Assembly: GCA_019119635.1 (NCBI GenBank)
Contig: DWWP01000028.1
Span: forward strand, 1-57,879
Length of the DNA: 57,879 nt
DNA from: Candidatus Dietzia intestinipullorum
Lineage (GTDB): Bacteria; Actinomycetota; Actinomycetes; Mycobacteriales; Mycobacteriaceae
Direction: 5' to 3'
Shown here: piece after piece, positions 44,509 through 53,800 of the stretch
Numbering within the stretch: the first letter of the stretch is position 1
Layout of the letters: each line of letters begins with the position of its first letter
Translations under genes and position numbers: made by a program
Notes under the pieces: model-generated
Databases searched by the model: none
What the model saw: the letters and a program-made list of their open reading frames with translations, nothing else
Told to the model about the DNA's origin: nothing

Positions 44509-45474
44509 ATGAGCGTGACGGACGCCTTCAGGACCTTTCAGAACGTCGTGAACGCTGACATCACACACGTCCGCGAAGCGCGCGCTCGCCGCGATCTCTT
44601 CAAGGGCGCCTTCGGCACCGAGGACGATGTGGAGGAAGTCCTAGCGTCCGGATCGCTCGCGCGAGGGACACACAAGGACCCGATCCATGACGTCGATGTG
44701 ATCGTCGTCTTCGATCAGGACGAACATCCTGAGTGGGGATCACTGGGAGGCTCCGCTGCGGACGCTCTCGATCACACCCGCGAGCGTGTCAACACTTTGC
44801 TCGGAGCGACTAACGGCACACACGACCAGGCGGTCCGACTGGCCCGGTGGCGCAACCATGCCGTCAAGTGCTTCCTGGATGACCCCGATGATCCTGACGC
44901 TTTCACGGTTGATGCCATGCCAGCACTTCGCCGCGATGGGCGGCTCCTCATTCCTGAAGCGCTCTCAGAAGACTGGGTCGCTTGCGACCCCGAGTTCCTA
45001 ATCGCCGAGGTCGCGGATAGGCACGCACAGTGGAACAAGTTCGCTGGCACTGTTCGGATGCTCAAGTGGTGGGCTGCCGAGCAAGACACCAAGATCAAGT
45101 CTCTCGTCATGGAGGTCCTCGCGCTCGACTTCCTGCCGACGGACGTCAACCAGCCCGCTGCGATCAAGCAGTTCTTCGTGAGCGCCTGCTACCACATTGA
45201 GGGCGGGAACGAAGTCGCCGATCCTGCTGGGCTCTGTGGACCGATTCAGCCTGATATCGACTACGGCGAGTTCGCCGACGCTCTGCGGTCCGCACGAGAC
45301 AACGCCATCAAGGCGTTCCAGGCACAGGCGAACAATGACACTGCGGCTGCGATCAAGCACTGGGGTGAGGTGTTTGGGGACGACTTCCCGAAGCCTCCTG
45401 CCCCCACTGGCAACCCGGCGCCTGCGGTCGTGCCCGCTGCGCCCCGGCCGGTGAAGGACACTCCGCAGGGATGA
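44509..45474 (+). CDS. CD-NTase (CBASS cyclic nucleotide synthase)
   Basis: The 321-residue protein has the nucleotidyltransferase signature GSLARGT (48-54), the metal pair in HDVDV (D61, D63) and a third Asp in FTVDAMP (D135), followed by the helical GTVRMLKWW domain. It would make a cyclic di- or trinucleotide on phage infection. The C-terminus is a flexible Pro/Ala tail ending DTPQG; a terminal glycine fits conjugation by the E2/E1 pair, as in type II CBASS. The product is probably recognised by the SAVED effector. Confidence 0.93.
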   Translation: MSVTDAFRTFQNVVNADITHVREARARRDLFKGAFGTEDDVEEVLASGSLARGTHKDPIHDVDVIVVFDQDEHPEWGSLGGSAADALDHTRERVNTLLGATNGTHDQAVRLARWRNHAVKCFLDDPDDPDAFTVDAMPALRRDGRLLIPEALSEDWVACDPEFLIAEVADRHAQWNKFAGTVRMLKWWAAEQDTKIKSLVMEVLALDFLPTDVNQPAAIKQFFVSACYHIEGGNEVADPAGLCGPIQPDIDYGEFADALRSARDNAIKAFQAQANNDTAAAIKHWGEVFGDDFPKPPAPTGNPAPAVVPAAPRPVKDTPQG

Positions 45475-46085
45475 CTCACGCAACAGTGCCGGATCGCGGC
45501 ACGGGCATCACGGCGCTCAACCCCGTGCTCTGGACTGAGCGTGAACCTGTGCGATTGGCGCGCGATCAGAATGAGGTCCAGGCGTTCGCGCCGTTGCTCG
45601 AATACCAGAGTCCAGCAGACGACGGCTTGCCGCACGGCGGATGGCTCGGCGTCCTCCCCCGCTGGCCTTTCGAGCGGCCACAGCCCGAAGCTCTCGATGA
45701 GCTGCTTGGGGACCAGGAACTGCGAGTGCTCGTCATCTACTCCGCGGCCCACCCGATGGTTCCGCCGACCATCTACTCCCTTGATCCGGAGCCGTCGATC
45801 TGGGAACAGACACAGTCGGCATGGCACGTAGCTCCAGGAGGATCGCTCTGTCTGCTCCAGAGCGATGGCGGCTGGCAGCCCGAGGCCAGCCTCACCGAGC
45901 TTCTGGCGAAGGCGGCGGGCTGGCGGATCGAGTACGCCCTCATGAAGGCTGGAGTCATCAATGAGATGTCGGTCAATGGCATCGTCTCTGACCCCTCGCA
46001 CGACCACCTGATTGACCGAGCGATTCAGCGAGCAGCTCCAACACCGGACCCGACCGGGGCGGGAGACACAAATGTCTCCTCGTAA
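45471..46085 (+). CDS. E2-like protein of type II CBASS
   Basis: The 204-residue protein carries an E2-type active-site segment: SAWHVAPGGSLCLLQSDGGW, with Cys127, followed by QPEASLTELLAKAAGW. In Cap2 this module is fused N-terminally to the E1 part; here it is a separate gene whose end overlaps the E1 gene by 14 bases. Its start overlaps the CD-NTase stop (ATGA). It would transfer the CD-NTase C-terminus to a target amine. Confidence 0.85.
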   Translation: MTHATVPDRGTGITALNPVLWTEREPVRLARDQNEVQAFAPLLEYQSPADDGLPHGGWLGVLPRWPFERPQPEALDELLGDQELRVLVIYSAAHPMVPPTIYSLDPEPSIWEQTQSAWHVAPGGSLCLLQSDGGWQPEASLTELLAKAAGWRIEYALMKAGVINEMSVNGIVSDPSHDHLIDRAIQRAAPTPDPTGAGDTNVSS

Positions 46086-47370
46086 CCCCTACATCGTGAT
46101 GCCCAGAGACGCGGTCACCAAGATCGCAGGCTCCGACCTGTCGGGCGGATCGCTGGTGCTCCGCCGCGTTCCCGCGGACGATATGTACGTCGTCCAGACC
46201 GTGGAAACCGGCAAAGACATCCGTCTTCCAGCCGAAGTCCCACGCGAGTACGCCGCGCTTCGTTCAGGTGACCCCCACCATGCGGCTCAGTGGATCAGGG
46301 TGGCACCGAACGACGCCCATCTTCACCATCTCTTCTTGTCCAGACGCCCCGATATCTCCATAGGGTTCAAAGAATTCAGGGAGCTGGTGCCGGGCGTTGC
46401 CGACCCCGGCAACAACCTTGGCGTGGTCGTCACTCACGACTCCGATCTTCCACCGGAGCTGGTGGAGGCCGGTGCCTCGGAGTTTGCGGGCTGGGCTGTC
46501 CGGCGCAGCGGTGTGGAACCGCTCGCTATCGAGATCGAGCCAGAAGTTCTTGGCCTGGCACAGTTGGCTGGCAAGTGGCCGATCGAGCAGCTCGCCGCCA
46601 ACAGCATCATGGTCGTGGGCTGCGGCAGCATCGGGAGCGCCGCAGCAGAGGCGCTCGCAGGATACGGACTCGGACATGTGGAACTTGTCGACCCGGACCG
46701 ATTCCTCTGGCACAACATGCTCCGCCACACTCTCGGCGCCGAAAGCGTCGGTCGGTTCAAGGTGGCGGCCATGAAAGATCACCTCGCCCAGCACTGGCCG
46801 CAACAGACAGTGGTTGCCCACCGACGCGACGTGGTTGCCGAGGCCCACTACATCCGGCCCATCGTCGACCGCGTCGATCTGGTGCTCTGTGCCGCAGACG
46901 GTATTGCTCCCAGGCGTGTCGTCAGCCACCTCTCCAGGCGCGCACGGAAGCCGGCGATCTTGGCGTGCGTGCTCGACAATGGCTCGATCGGAGAAGTCAT
47001 CAGGCTGCGACCAACACCCCGGTTCGGATGTCTCCTCTGTCTACGGCAGCAGCTTGCAGATCAGGGAGCGATGGACGCTGAGGCGGATCAGGAGTTGGAT
47101 TACGGCACCGGGCGCATCCACCAGCCGATGACGGCTGTGCCACCTGATCTCCGATACGTCGGCACGTTCGCCGCAAAAGTAGCGATCGCGACACTGCTGG
47201 AGTCGCTTCACGGTGACCACACCCAGCAGGTTCCCGGGGAACACGCCATCATCGGTCTCCGACCAGCAGGTGACCTCGCAGCCCCTTTCGACCTCAGCCA
47301 AGCCGGCGATGTTCAGTGGTCGTCCATCCCCAGACCCCGTGCATCGTGCCCGACCTGCTCGCCAGGATGA
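46072..47370 (+). CDS. E1/ThiF-like adenylating enzyme of type II CBASS
   Basis: The 432-residue protein has an unassigned N-terminal region (about 1-170) and a ThiF domain with the ATP site VVGCGSIGSAAAEALAGYGL (G183-x-G185-x-x-G188), the acidic VELVDPD (D207) and HNMLRH arginine. Two CxxC pairs (320/323 and 426/429) form a likely zinc site. I could not pick out the catalytic cysteine with confidence. It would activate the CD-NTase C-terminal glycine. Start at ATG 46072 lies within the E2 gene. Confidence 0.87.
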   Translation: MSPRNPYIVMPRDAVTKIAGSDLSGGSLVLRRVPADDMYVVQTVETGKDIRLPAEVPREYAALRSGDPHHAAQWIRVAPNDAHLHHLFLSRRPDISIGFKEFRELVPGVADPGNNLGVVVTHDSDLPPELVEAGASEFAGWAVRRSGVEPLAIEIEPEVLGLAQLAGKWPIEQLAANSIMVVGCGSIGSAAAEALAGYGLGHVELVDPDRFLWHNMLRHTLGAESVGRFKVAAMKDHLAQHWPQQTVVAHRRDVVAEAHYIRPIVDRVDLVLCAADGIAPRRVVSHLSRRARKPAILACVLDNGSIGEVIRLRPTPRFGCLLCLRQQLADQGAMDAEADQELDYGTGRIHQPMTAVPPDLRYVGTFAAKVAIATLLESLHGDHTQQVPGEHAIIGLRPAGDLAAPFDLSQAGDVQWSSIPRPRASCPTCSPG

Positions 47371-47924
47371 CAGGTCGAAGGGAGCTGCCTCCGGTGACGA
47401 TCACTGACGTCGCACTCAGCGCGATCGCGCGCGAGGCGTTGCGGTCCGCCGATGGACTCGAAACTGGCGGCATCCTGCTCGGGAAGGACGCGACTGAAGG
47501 GATCGACATCCGACATGCCGGCGGACCTGGACCCAACGCCACCCGCGGCGAACGCACCTTCATGCGAGACCTCGACCATGCCCGGCGTCTCGCGGACTAC
47601 GCCTGGTCGGAGGACCGTAGCCAGTGGATTGGCGAATGGCACACCCACCCGAGCGGAGGACTCTCCCCGAGCGAGGTTGATCTCCACTCCTACATGCGCC
47701 ATCTGCACGACCCCGAACTGGGGTTCGACAAGTTCGTCGCGATCATCGCTGGATTCGATTCATCGGCACGAGTGGTTGTTGCAATTTGGCTCGTAGAACG
47801 GGACCGCATCTTGCCAGTGGTACCCGAGAGGCTTCCTACGGCGCCTGCTGTAAACAGCCCGCACGCCAGTGACGCGGTGAGGCACGCCACCTTCGTAACT
47901 GAAGAACACAAGGAGACGCCATGA
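47367..47924 (+). CDS. cap3: JAB/JAMM peptidase, Cap3-like
   Basis: The 185-residue protein has a complete JAMM zinc site: E32 in ETGGILLG, H92 and H94 in EWHTHPSGG, and D105 in SPSEVD. Cap3 removes the CD-NTase from its conjugates, reversing the E2/E1 step. The ATG overlaps the E1 stop and its own stop overlaps the effector start, both by 4 bases. Confidence 0.92.
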   Translation: MTGRRELPPVTITDVALSAIAREALRSADGLETGGILLGKDATEGIDIRHAGGPGPNATRGERTFMRDLDHARRLADYAWSEDRSQWIGEWHTHPSGGLSPSEVDLHSYMRHLHDPELGFDKFVAIIAGFDSSARVVVAIWLVERDRILPVVPERLPTAPAVNSPHASDAVRHATFVTEEHKETP

Positions 47925-49225
47925 CATCCGATTCCGCCGCCCCTGACCCGGCAGACCCCGTCTTCATCTCGTACCGCCAGAAAGACGGTACTGGTGTTGC
48001 TGGGGAGCTCGCCTGGCTCCTCCGGGCCGCCGGCATCCCTGTCTGGCGGGACCGAGACGATCTGCCGCCAGGCGACACCGAGGCCCGACTCAAGCAAGCG
48101 ATAGCGGCCGGCATCTCCGGCGGCGTTCTCGTGACGACACCGGACGTGGTGAACAGCAGAGTCGTGAAGACGCTGGAAGCACCCCGACTCCTTGAGCTAC
48201 ACCGCGACCACGAAGTGTTTGCACTCGGCATCATCAACTCGGTGAAAAAAGACGACGGCGGAACAGATTACGACGCTCCTGACCGGCTCCTAGAGATTCG
48301 TCCCGGCACCTTGAGCGGTGTAGATCAGCAATCCGCCGAGCGCGATGGCCTGCTGGCATTGATCCGCGGTTTGGTCTGGCACCGGATCGCGTCTCTTCGC
48401 AAGCGAATCGAGGCAACCGACCAGACGTTCCACCTGAGCCTCCAGACCAGGAATACCCCACAGGTCTATGACCGAACCGGTGACGAACTGGACATCCGGC
48501 TCAGGCCCTCCGCTCACGAACGGCTTCCGAGCGCCGATGGGCTCCGAGATCTCAAGCACACCATCGGTCTCCTCCCCGATGCCGTGACCCGTTCCGGGGC
48601 ACATCGCCTACGTGTTGCTGGAGGGGCTCATCTCTCAGTGGCCTTCGCGGTCGGGGCGGGCTTACCTTCGTCTCGAATCGGACACATGGACGTGATCGAC
48701 CAACAGGGCACCACCTGGGCGAGCGATGGCGAAGCGCGGTTCATCACGCAACCGCAAGTGCAAATCGCAGATCAAGGCGGCGATCCATCTGCAATCACGA
48801 CCGGCCGCCCCTCCGTAGCCGTGTATGTCGATCTCCTGCCCCAACGCAGCGACACCGCCTTCACCCGCTATATCGAAGATCATAGGCCGATTCTCGCGGC
48901 CTGGCGTCATATCACAAGTGCGAGCGGCACACTCCTCGACCCCGCTGATGCAGGCCTGATCGCCGCTGATGTCGCCGCGCACATCCGTGCCCTGTCGAAC
49001 GACAACTCCAACGCCGAGGTGCATCTCCTGCTGCGGTGCCCGTTCCCACTTGCGCTTCTCATTGGGCGATTGACGAACACCTTGCGCGTAGTAGTCCATG
49101 AATGGGACGACTCCGACCCCATCGACGGTGACGACTACCGCGCAAGGTACGTGCCCACCCTGCGCGTACGTACATCTGCAAGCTCAGGTGTCATCGAAGA
49201 CGTGCTCCTCCCGGACGCGTCTTGA
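47921..49225 (+). CDS. TIR-SAVED effector of CBASS
   Basis: The 434-residue protein has an N-terminal TIR domain (about 12-150) with VFISYRQKDG, GIPVWRDRDDLPPGD and the probable catalytic Glu86 in TLEAPRL. The C-terminal SAVED domain (about 215-434) would bind the cyclic nucleotide. In the known TIR-SAVED of Microbacterium, cyclic tri-adenylate assembles filaments that destroy NAD+ and kill the infected cell. The same mechanism is expected here; the ligand has not been shown for this protein. Confidence 0.9.
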   Translation: MTSDSAAPDPADPVFISYRQKDGTGVAGELAWLLRAAGIPVWRDRDDLPPGDTEARLKQAIAAGISGGVLVTTPDVVNSRVVKTLEAPRLLELHRDHEVFALGIINSVKKDDGGTDYDAPDRLLEIRPGTLSGVDQQSAERDGLLALIRGLVWHRIASLRKRIEATDQTFHLSLQTRNTPQVYDRTGDELDIRLRPSAHERLPSADGLRDLKHTIGLLPDAVTRSGAHRLRVAGGAHLSVAFAVGAGLPSSRIGHMDVIDQQGTTWASDGEARFITQPQVQIADQGGDPSAITTGRPSVAVYVDLLPQRSDTAFTRYIEDHRPILAAWRHITSASGTLLDPADAGLIAADVAAHIRALSNDNSNAEVHLLLRCPFPLALLIGRLTNTLRVVVHEWDDSDPIDGDDYRARYVPTLRVRTSASSGVIEDVLLPDAS

Positions 49226-49334
49226 CTGCGCCAGCCGACCTTGCGGTCGCCCGTAACACCATGTTGAGCGTCACTCTCGCGTGGAGGATTCGCTCGAGGT
49301 TTAGACAACGGCGTTCCGAAGGGCACGGGCGTCT

Positions 49335-50837
49335 GTGAGCTTCTCGCGCGACCCGGGCTTGCCCTACTCGGCATTCACTCAAGCGTGCCGCACCTTCAAA
49401 CCCAGCGAGCTGATCCCGGCGATCGCGCGGGCCTCGGCAGCGCTTGGCGAACCGCCGTACTCAGATGCTGTGAAACATCGGATGCCGCCGTGGGGATTGG
49501 CTGCGGCCGCGCGAGATTCGCTTCTATACGGCAATGAGTATCGCTCGAAGCCCGTCGATGAGACGGCGCTGCAGAAGCTGATGCACAAGTTCCAGATCGC
49601 GATGGACATCGACGATGCCGATGTCGGGTCCGCGGACTTTCTCGTCAGACTGATGACTCGGGTCACGTACGAGCAGTTCCCCTACCAGGAGTCGATGTTC
49701 GAGGAACTTGCTCGCTCACACGCCTGGATGGTCGAGGGCCTGCCCGACGTCGAGACCCGAGTGATCACGGAGGACTCGCTGGCGGACATGCTCGACGGAG
49801 TTCCGTTCCGCGAGGCGATGGGCGCGACGTTCTTCCTCCAAGTGGGTGCCTTCCAGAACGGTGGAGCATACAAGCCTGGCTGGCTGGATCAGCCAAACTT
49901 CACTGAAGTGCTCAAGCTCTATCCGCGGACGAACATAGAGAAGATCGCCTCTCGACTTACCACGACACCCGCAGGGTTTCGGACTGCTTTCAACGACCAC
50001 TCGGTCGGAACAGCCACAGCGGCCCGGTTCGATTACAACCCGTTGATGGCGACGCCGTTCGTGGACATGGGCGACGGAGAGCCGGTTGCCCCAGCGACCC
50101 GTCTGATCATGCGGACGGTCACGCCGGGAGGCTTGTACTACGCCGGGATGACCAAGCACGGCAAGGCTTTCGCGGATGATCTCGGAGGTCTGTTCGAGCA
50201 CTACATTGGTCGACAACTCAGACTGATCGAGGACGCGGAGGTCGAACCCGAGATTGTCTTCGGCAAGGGTGGCGGTCATAAGAGCGTTGACTGGTTTGTG
50301 ATCCTGCCCAATCTGGTCATCTTGGTTGAGGTCAAGTCTCGCCGCCTCGGCCCGGCAGCACGGGCCGGCGATGCGACGCTGATGAACTCGCTCAGCGAGA
50401 CCCTAGGCGGCGCACGGCGGCAGTTGACCCGTACGGTCAGCCATCTCGCTGACAATCACTCAGCGTTCACGAACATCCCAACCGACCGCCCCATGTTGGG
50501 GTTGATCGTCACGGCGGAGCCGTTCTATACCGGAGCCGCCTACCTTCTCGACCATGACGTTGCGGCCATCCCTGGCGGGAGGCTCCCAGATGTTCCTGTA
50601 GCCGCAGCGAGCGCGCGTGAAGTCGAGTGGCTCGTGACGCACGGCAAAGACGTTGAGCCGCTGCTCCTCGCAGAGATCGCGAAGAGTGCAGGAGGTGTCG
50701 TCAGCCTGCGTGACATCGGTAAGAAGGCTGATACCGAGAATCCGATCCTGTCGAGCGCTTGGAATGCGTATCCTTGGCCGACCGGCAAAGGACGCGGCGA
50801 CGGAGAATCATCAGCGACGCCGTCCGGCAACGGCTGA
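49335..50837 (+). CDS. putative PD-(D/E)XK nuclease-domain protein
   Basis: The 500-residue protein begins at GTG and is mostly of unknown fold, but the C-terminal third carries FEHYIGRQL (E288), SVDWFVILPNLVILVEVKSR (D319, E332, K334), a clear PD-(D/E)XK pattern. The rest may be an N-terminal regulatory or target-binding domain. It follows the TIR-SAVED gene by 109 bases on the same strand. It could be a further defence gene or an added CBASS component. Confidence 0.7.
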   Translation: MSFSRDPGLPYSAFTQACRTFKPSELIPAIARASAALGEPPYSDAVKHRMPPWGLAAAARDSLLYGNEYRSKPVDETALQKLMHKFQIAMDIDDADVGSADFLVRLMTRVTYEQFPYQESMFEELARSHAWMVEGLPDVETRVITEDSLADMLDGVPFREAMGATFFLQVGAFQNGGAYKPGWLDQPNFTEVLKLYPRTNIEKIASRLTTTPAGFRTAFNDHSVGTATAARFDYNPLMATPFVDMGDGEPVAPATRLIMRTVTPGGLYYAGMTKHGKAFADDLGGLFEHYIGRQLRLIEDAEVEPEIVFGKGGGHKSVDWFVILPNLVILVEVKSRRLGPAARAGDATLMNSLSETLGGARRQLTRTVSHLADNHSAFTNIPTDRPMLGLIVTAEPFYTGAAYLLDHDVAAIPGGRLPDVPVAAASAREVEWLVTHGKDVEPLLLAEIAKSAGGVVSLRDIGKKADTENPILSSAWNAYPWPTGKGRGDGESSATPSGNG

Positions 50838-50843
50838 CCCTCA

Positions 50844-50863
50844 CAGTCGGATCAAGTCGACTG
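50844..50863. terminator. weak convergent hairpin
   Basis: CAGTCG (50844-50849) pairs with CGACTG (50858-50863) across an 8-base loop between the convergent nuclease and relaxase genes. No T-run follows, so termination is uncertain. Confidence 0.3.
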
Positions 50864-50894
50864 CGAGCTTCGGAAGTGCCGAATCGCGCCACAC

Positions 50895-53800
50895 TTACAA
50901 CGAGCGCTCGACATCCTCGCGTCCCGGTGAATGCTGCGGTACATCGGTCGCTTGGTTGATGAAACCACGTACTCGATCGAGAGCAGCTCGTGCACGGGCG
51001 GCGTCGATGCTCTGCGCCGTGGACTGCGGCGGCGGCCCCAACGGTCGGTCATCCGTGACGCCGTACCTGTCGCGGTAGGCCGCGACGGCGCGCCCGTAAC
51101 GTCGCCACGCAGCGGCCTGGCGCTGATCGCGGAGCGGCTCGCCAAGATGCTGCACCCACGACTCGCCCGTCTCGCGTGCGGTGTCGAGCACGGCATCAGC
51201 GCGAGCTTCGATCATCAGGCGCCGCTCATCAAGGGCGTGACGCATGTCGCGGGTCATTGGCCCGTCCGCGGACGGGAGCAGTCCGACGATCAGCCGTGGC
51301 ATCTTGCGGGTGCGGCCCGAGCCGGCCGGGCGTGCGGTGGCGCGCGCGACCCGGTAGTGCAGGACTGAGGCGATGTCGTCAGCATCGGCGAACCCGCGCG
51401 CGGCGACCAGCCGCGGGAACAGCCGGTCGAGGTCGTGATGGTTGGCTTCGGCGCGGCGCAGTTCGGCGGTGAGTGCCCCGAACGCCTCCGACTCGATCGC
51501 GGCGTCGGCCTGTTCGGCGGTGAGCCCGGAGTCGCGGATGAGGGTGGCCCAGCGGTCTCGTTGGGCTGCGGCGGCGATGGTCTCGTACTCGGCGGCGAGC
51601 TGGGCGATCGAGCCCCAATGCTCGTGTTCGGCGGTGATGGTCTCGTGCGCGGACAGCTCGGCGCCGACGTGTTGCAGGACTCCGTAGAGGACGGACCGGC
51701 CAGTGGCGTCGGGGTTGTCGCCCGGATGCGGGTGGGCGTGCTCGTCGGGCCGGTCGAGGATCACGTAGGCGTGGTTGGCGTGCTTGCCGCGGGTCATCGC
51801 GACGTAGAAGTTCTCCCGCGTGGTTGTGGGCTCGACCAGGGCGTGTGAGGTGTCGACGGTGACCCCTTGCGCCCTGTGAGCGGTGACCGCGTAACCCAGA
51901 TCGACGTGATCGGCCACGTAGGCGGTGGGGAGGACGATGGAGCCGCCGAACCGGCGGCCGGTCTTGCGGATCGTGATCGAGCCGTCGTCGCGAACGCCGG
52001 TGATGGTCCAGGTGTCTCCGTTGCGCACCCAGGTCTTCCCGTTGCGGAGGCGTCGGTCGTTGCGGCGGGTGATGATCGTGTCCCCGACCCCAGCAGCGGT
52101 CCCGTCTGTGAGTTCTACCTCCCGGCCGGGCTTCAACGTGCCGTCGAGAATCAGATCGGCACGTGCGCGCTGGTTGAGGGCGCTCACGTCGTCGCGGGTC
52201 TCGGCCACCAGCACCGACACCAAGCCTTGGTTTCGGTCGGCGCGCCATGCGGTGTAGGAGGCGTCGGTCATCGCCTCGGCGTCGCCGTCGTGGATGCGGT
52301 CGTGGTCGAGGTAGGTGTCGATCACCTCGGTGCGGCCGTGGCGCAGGGCGAGGGAGGCGGTCTTCTCCCACTCGTTGGTGAACCGGTGCACGTCGACCAG
52401 CTCGGGTGCATGGTCTCGGTCACCCACGAGGAGCCCGAAGGCGCCGCCGGCGTCCACGGACTGGAGCTGGGCGAAGTCGCCCACCAGCAGCACCTTCGCC
52501 CCGGCTCGTTCGGCCAGGTGCGCGATGCGATCCAACGAGAGGGTGCCGGCAAGGGAGGCTTCGTCGATGATGACGAGCTGACCCGCCTGGAAGTCCTCGC
52601 CGTGGACGAGGTGGTTCTGCCACCACTTCGCGGTGTTCTCCGTCGCGATCCCGAGGTCCTCGGCGAGGACCTGCGCGGCCACCGCGGACGGTGCGAGCCC
52701 GACCACGGACCCGGCGCCGTGCGCCTTCTCCCATGCCCGGCGCAGCGCGGACATTGCCGTCGTCTTGCCGGCCCCGGCCGGTCCGACCAGCACATCGAGG
52801 ACACGGCCGGAGACCGCGATCTTCATGAGAGCGTCGGCCTGGTCCTCGCCAAGCATCCGACCCTCCGCATCGGGACGAGCGGTGATCTTCTCGACCGTCG
52901 CCAGCGGCACCGTCGGGCCGGTCGTGGTGCGGGAGCGGTCGAGTAGCCGGTCCTCGGCGGCCAGCAGTAGCTCGGAGGAGAACACGGTGGAGTGCTTGGG
53001 CCGGAACACGCTCGTGCCGTCCACCCGCCAGAAGGCGGCGGGGCTCGTGGCGAGGTCGGGCGGCGTCAGCCGCAACGATGCCTGTTCGGCGGCCTCGGCG
53101 ATCATGCCGACGATTGCTTCGCGGTCTTGCATGGTGGCGAAGCGCCAACCCATCGTCTGCCGGGACGCCTCGGCCATCAGGTTCCACCTGCGCCACGTGG
53201 AGCGCTTCTCACCCACCACCTCGACCACCGACTGACCGAGGTCGACGATCGCATCCAGTGGCACGTCATCGGCTCGCAGCAGCAGCGTCTTGTCGTTGTC
53301 GGTGATCGTGCGTGCCCATCCGGCGGCGTCGTGGCCGAGCACGCCGGTGGCGCGGGTGCGCCACTCGGCAGTCAGGTCGGCCAGCGACCGCACCTTCTTC
53401 TCCGGGCGCGTGGCGAGGGTAGCTTGGGCGCGGAGCTTGATGATCGTGGCTGTGGAGGGTTGGCGGCCGTACTTGGCGACGTACTCGGCGATGAGTCTGT
53501 TCTTCTCGGCGTCGATGTGCCGGGAACGGGTGGAAAACTCCTGGACCAGCTCCTCCGGGACGGTGCTGACTGCCCACGCCGGGTTGCGGTCTCGCCCCAT
53601 GTCGCGGGCTTCCCATTCGACGCCGAAGGTGCGGGTCATGTGGTCGGCGAACACCGCCTCGTGCAGCTCCGACAGGGCGACCACGGCAGCATGCATCGGC
53701 CGACCATCCAAGCTCCGCGACTTGCCGTCGAACGCGGTCTGCACCTTGTTGGAGATGACGACGTGAGTGTGCAAGTGCGGGTCGCCGGCGCGCGAGTCGA

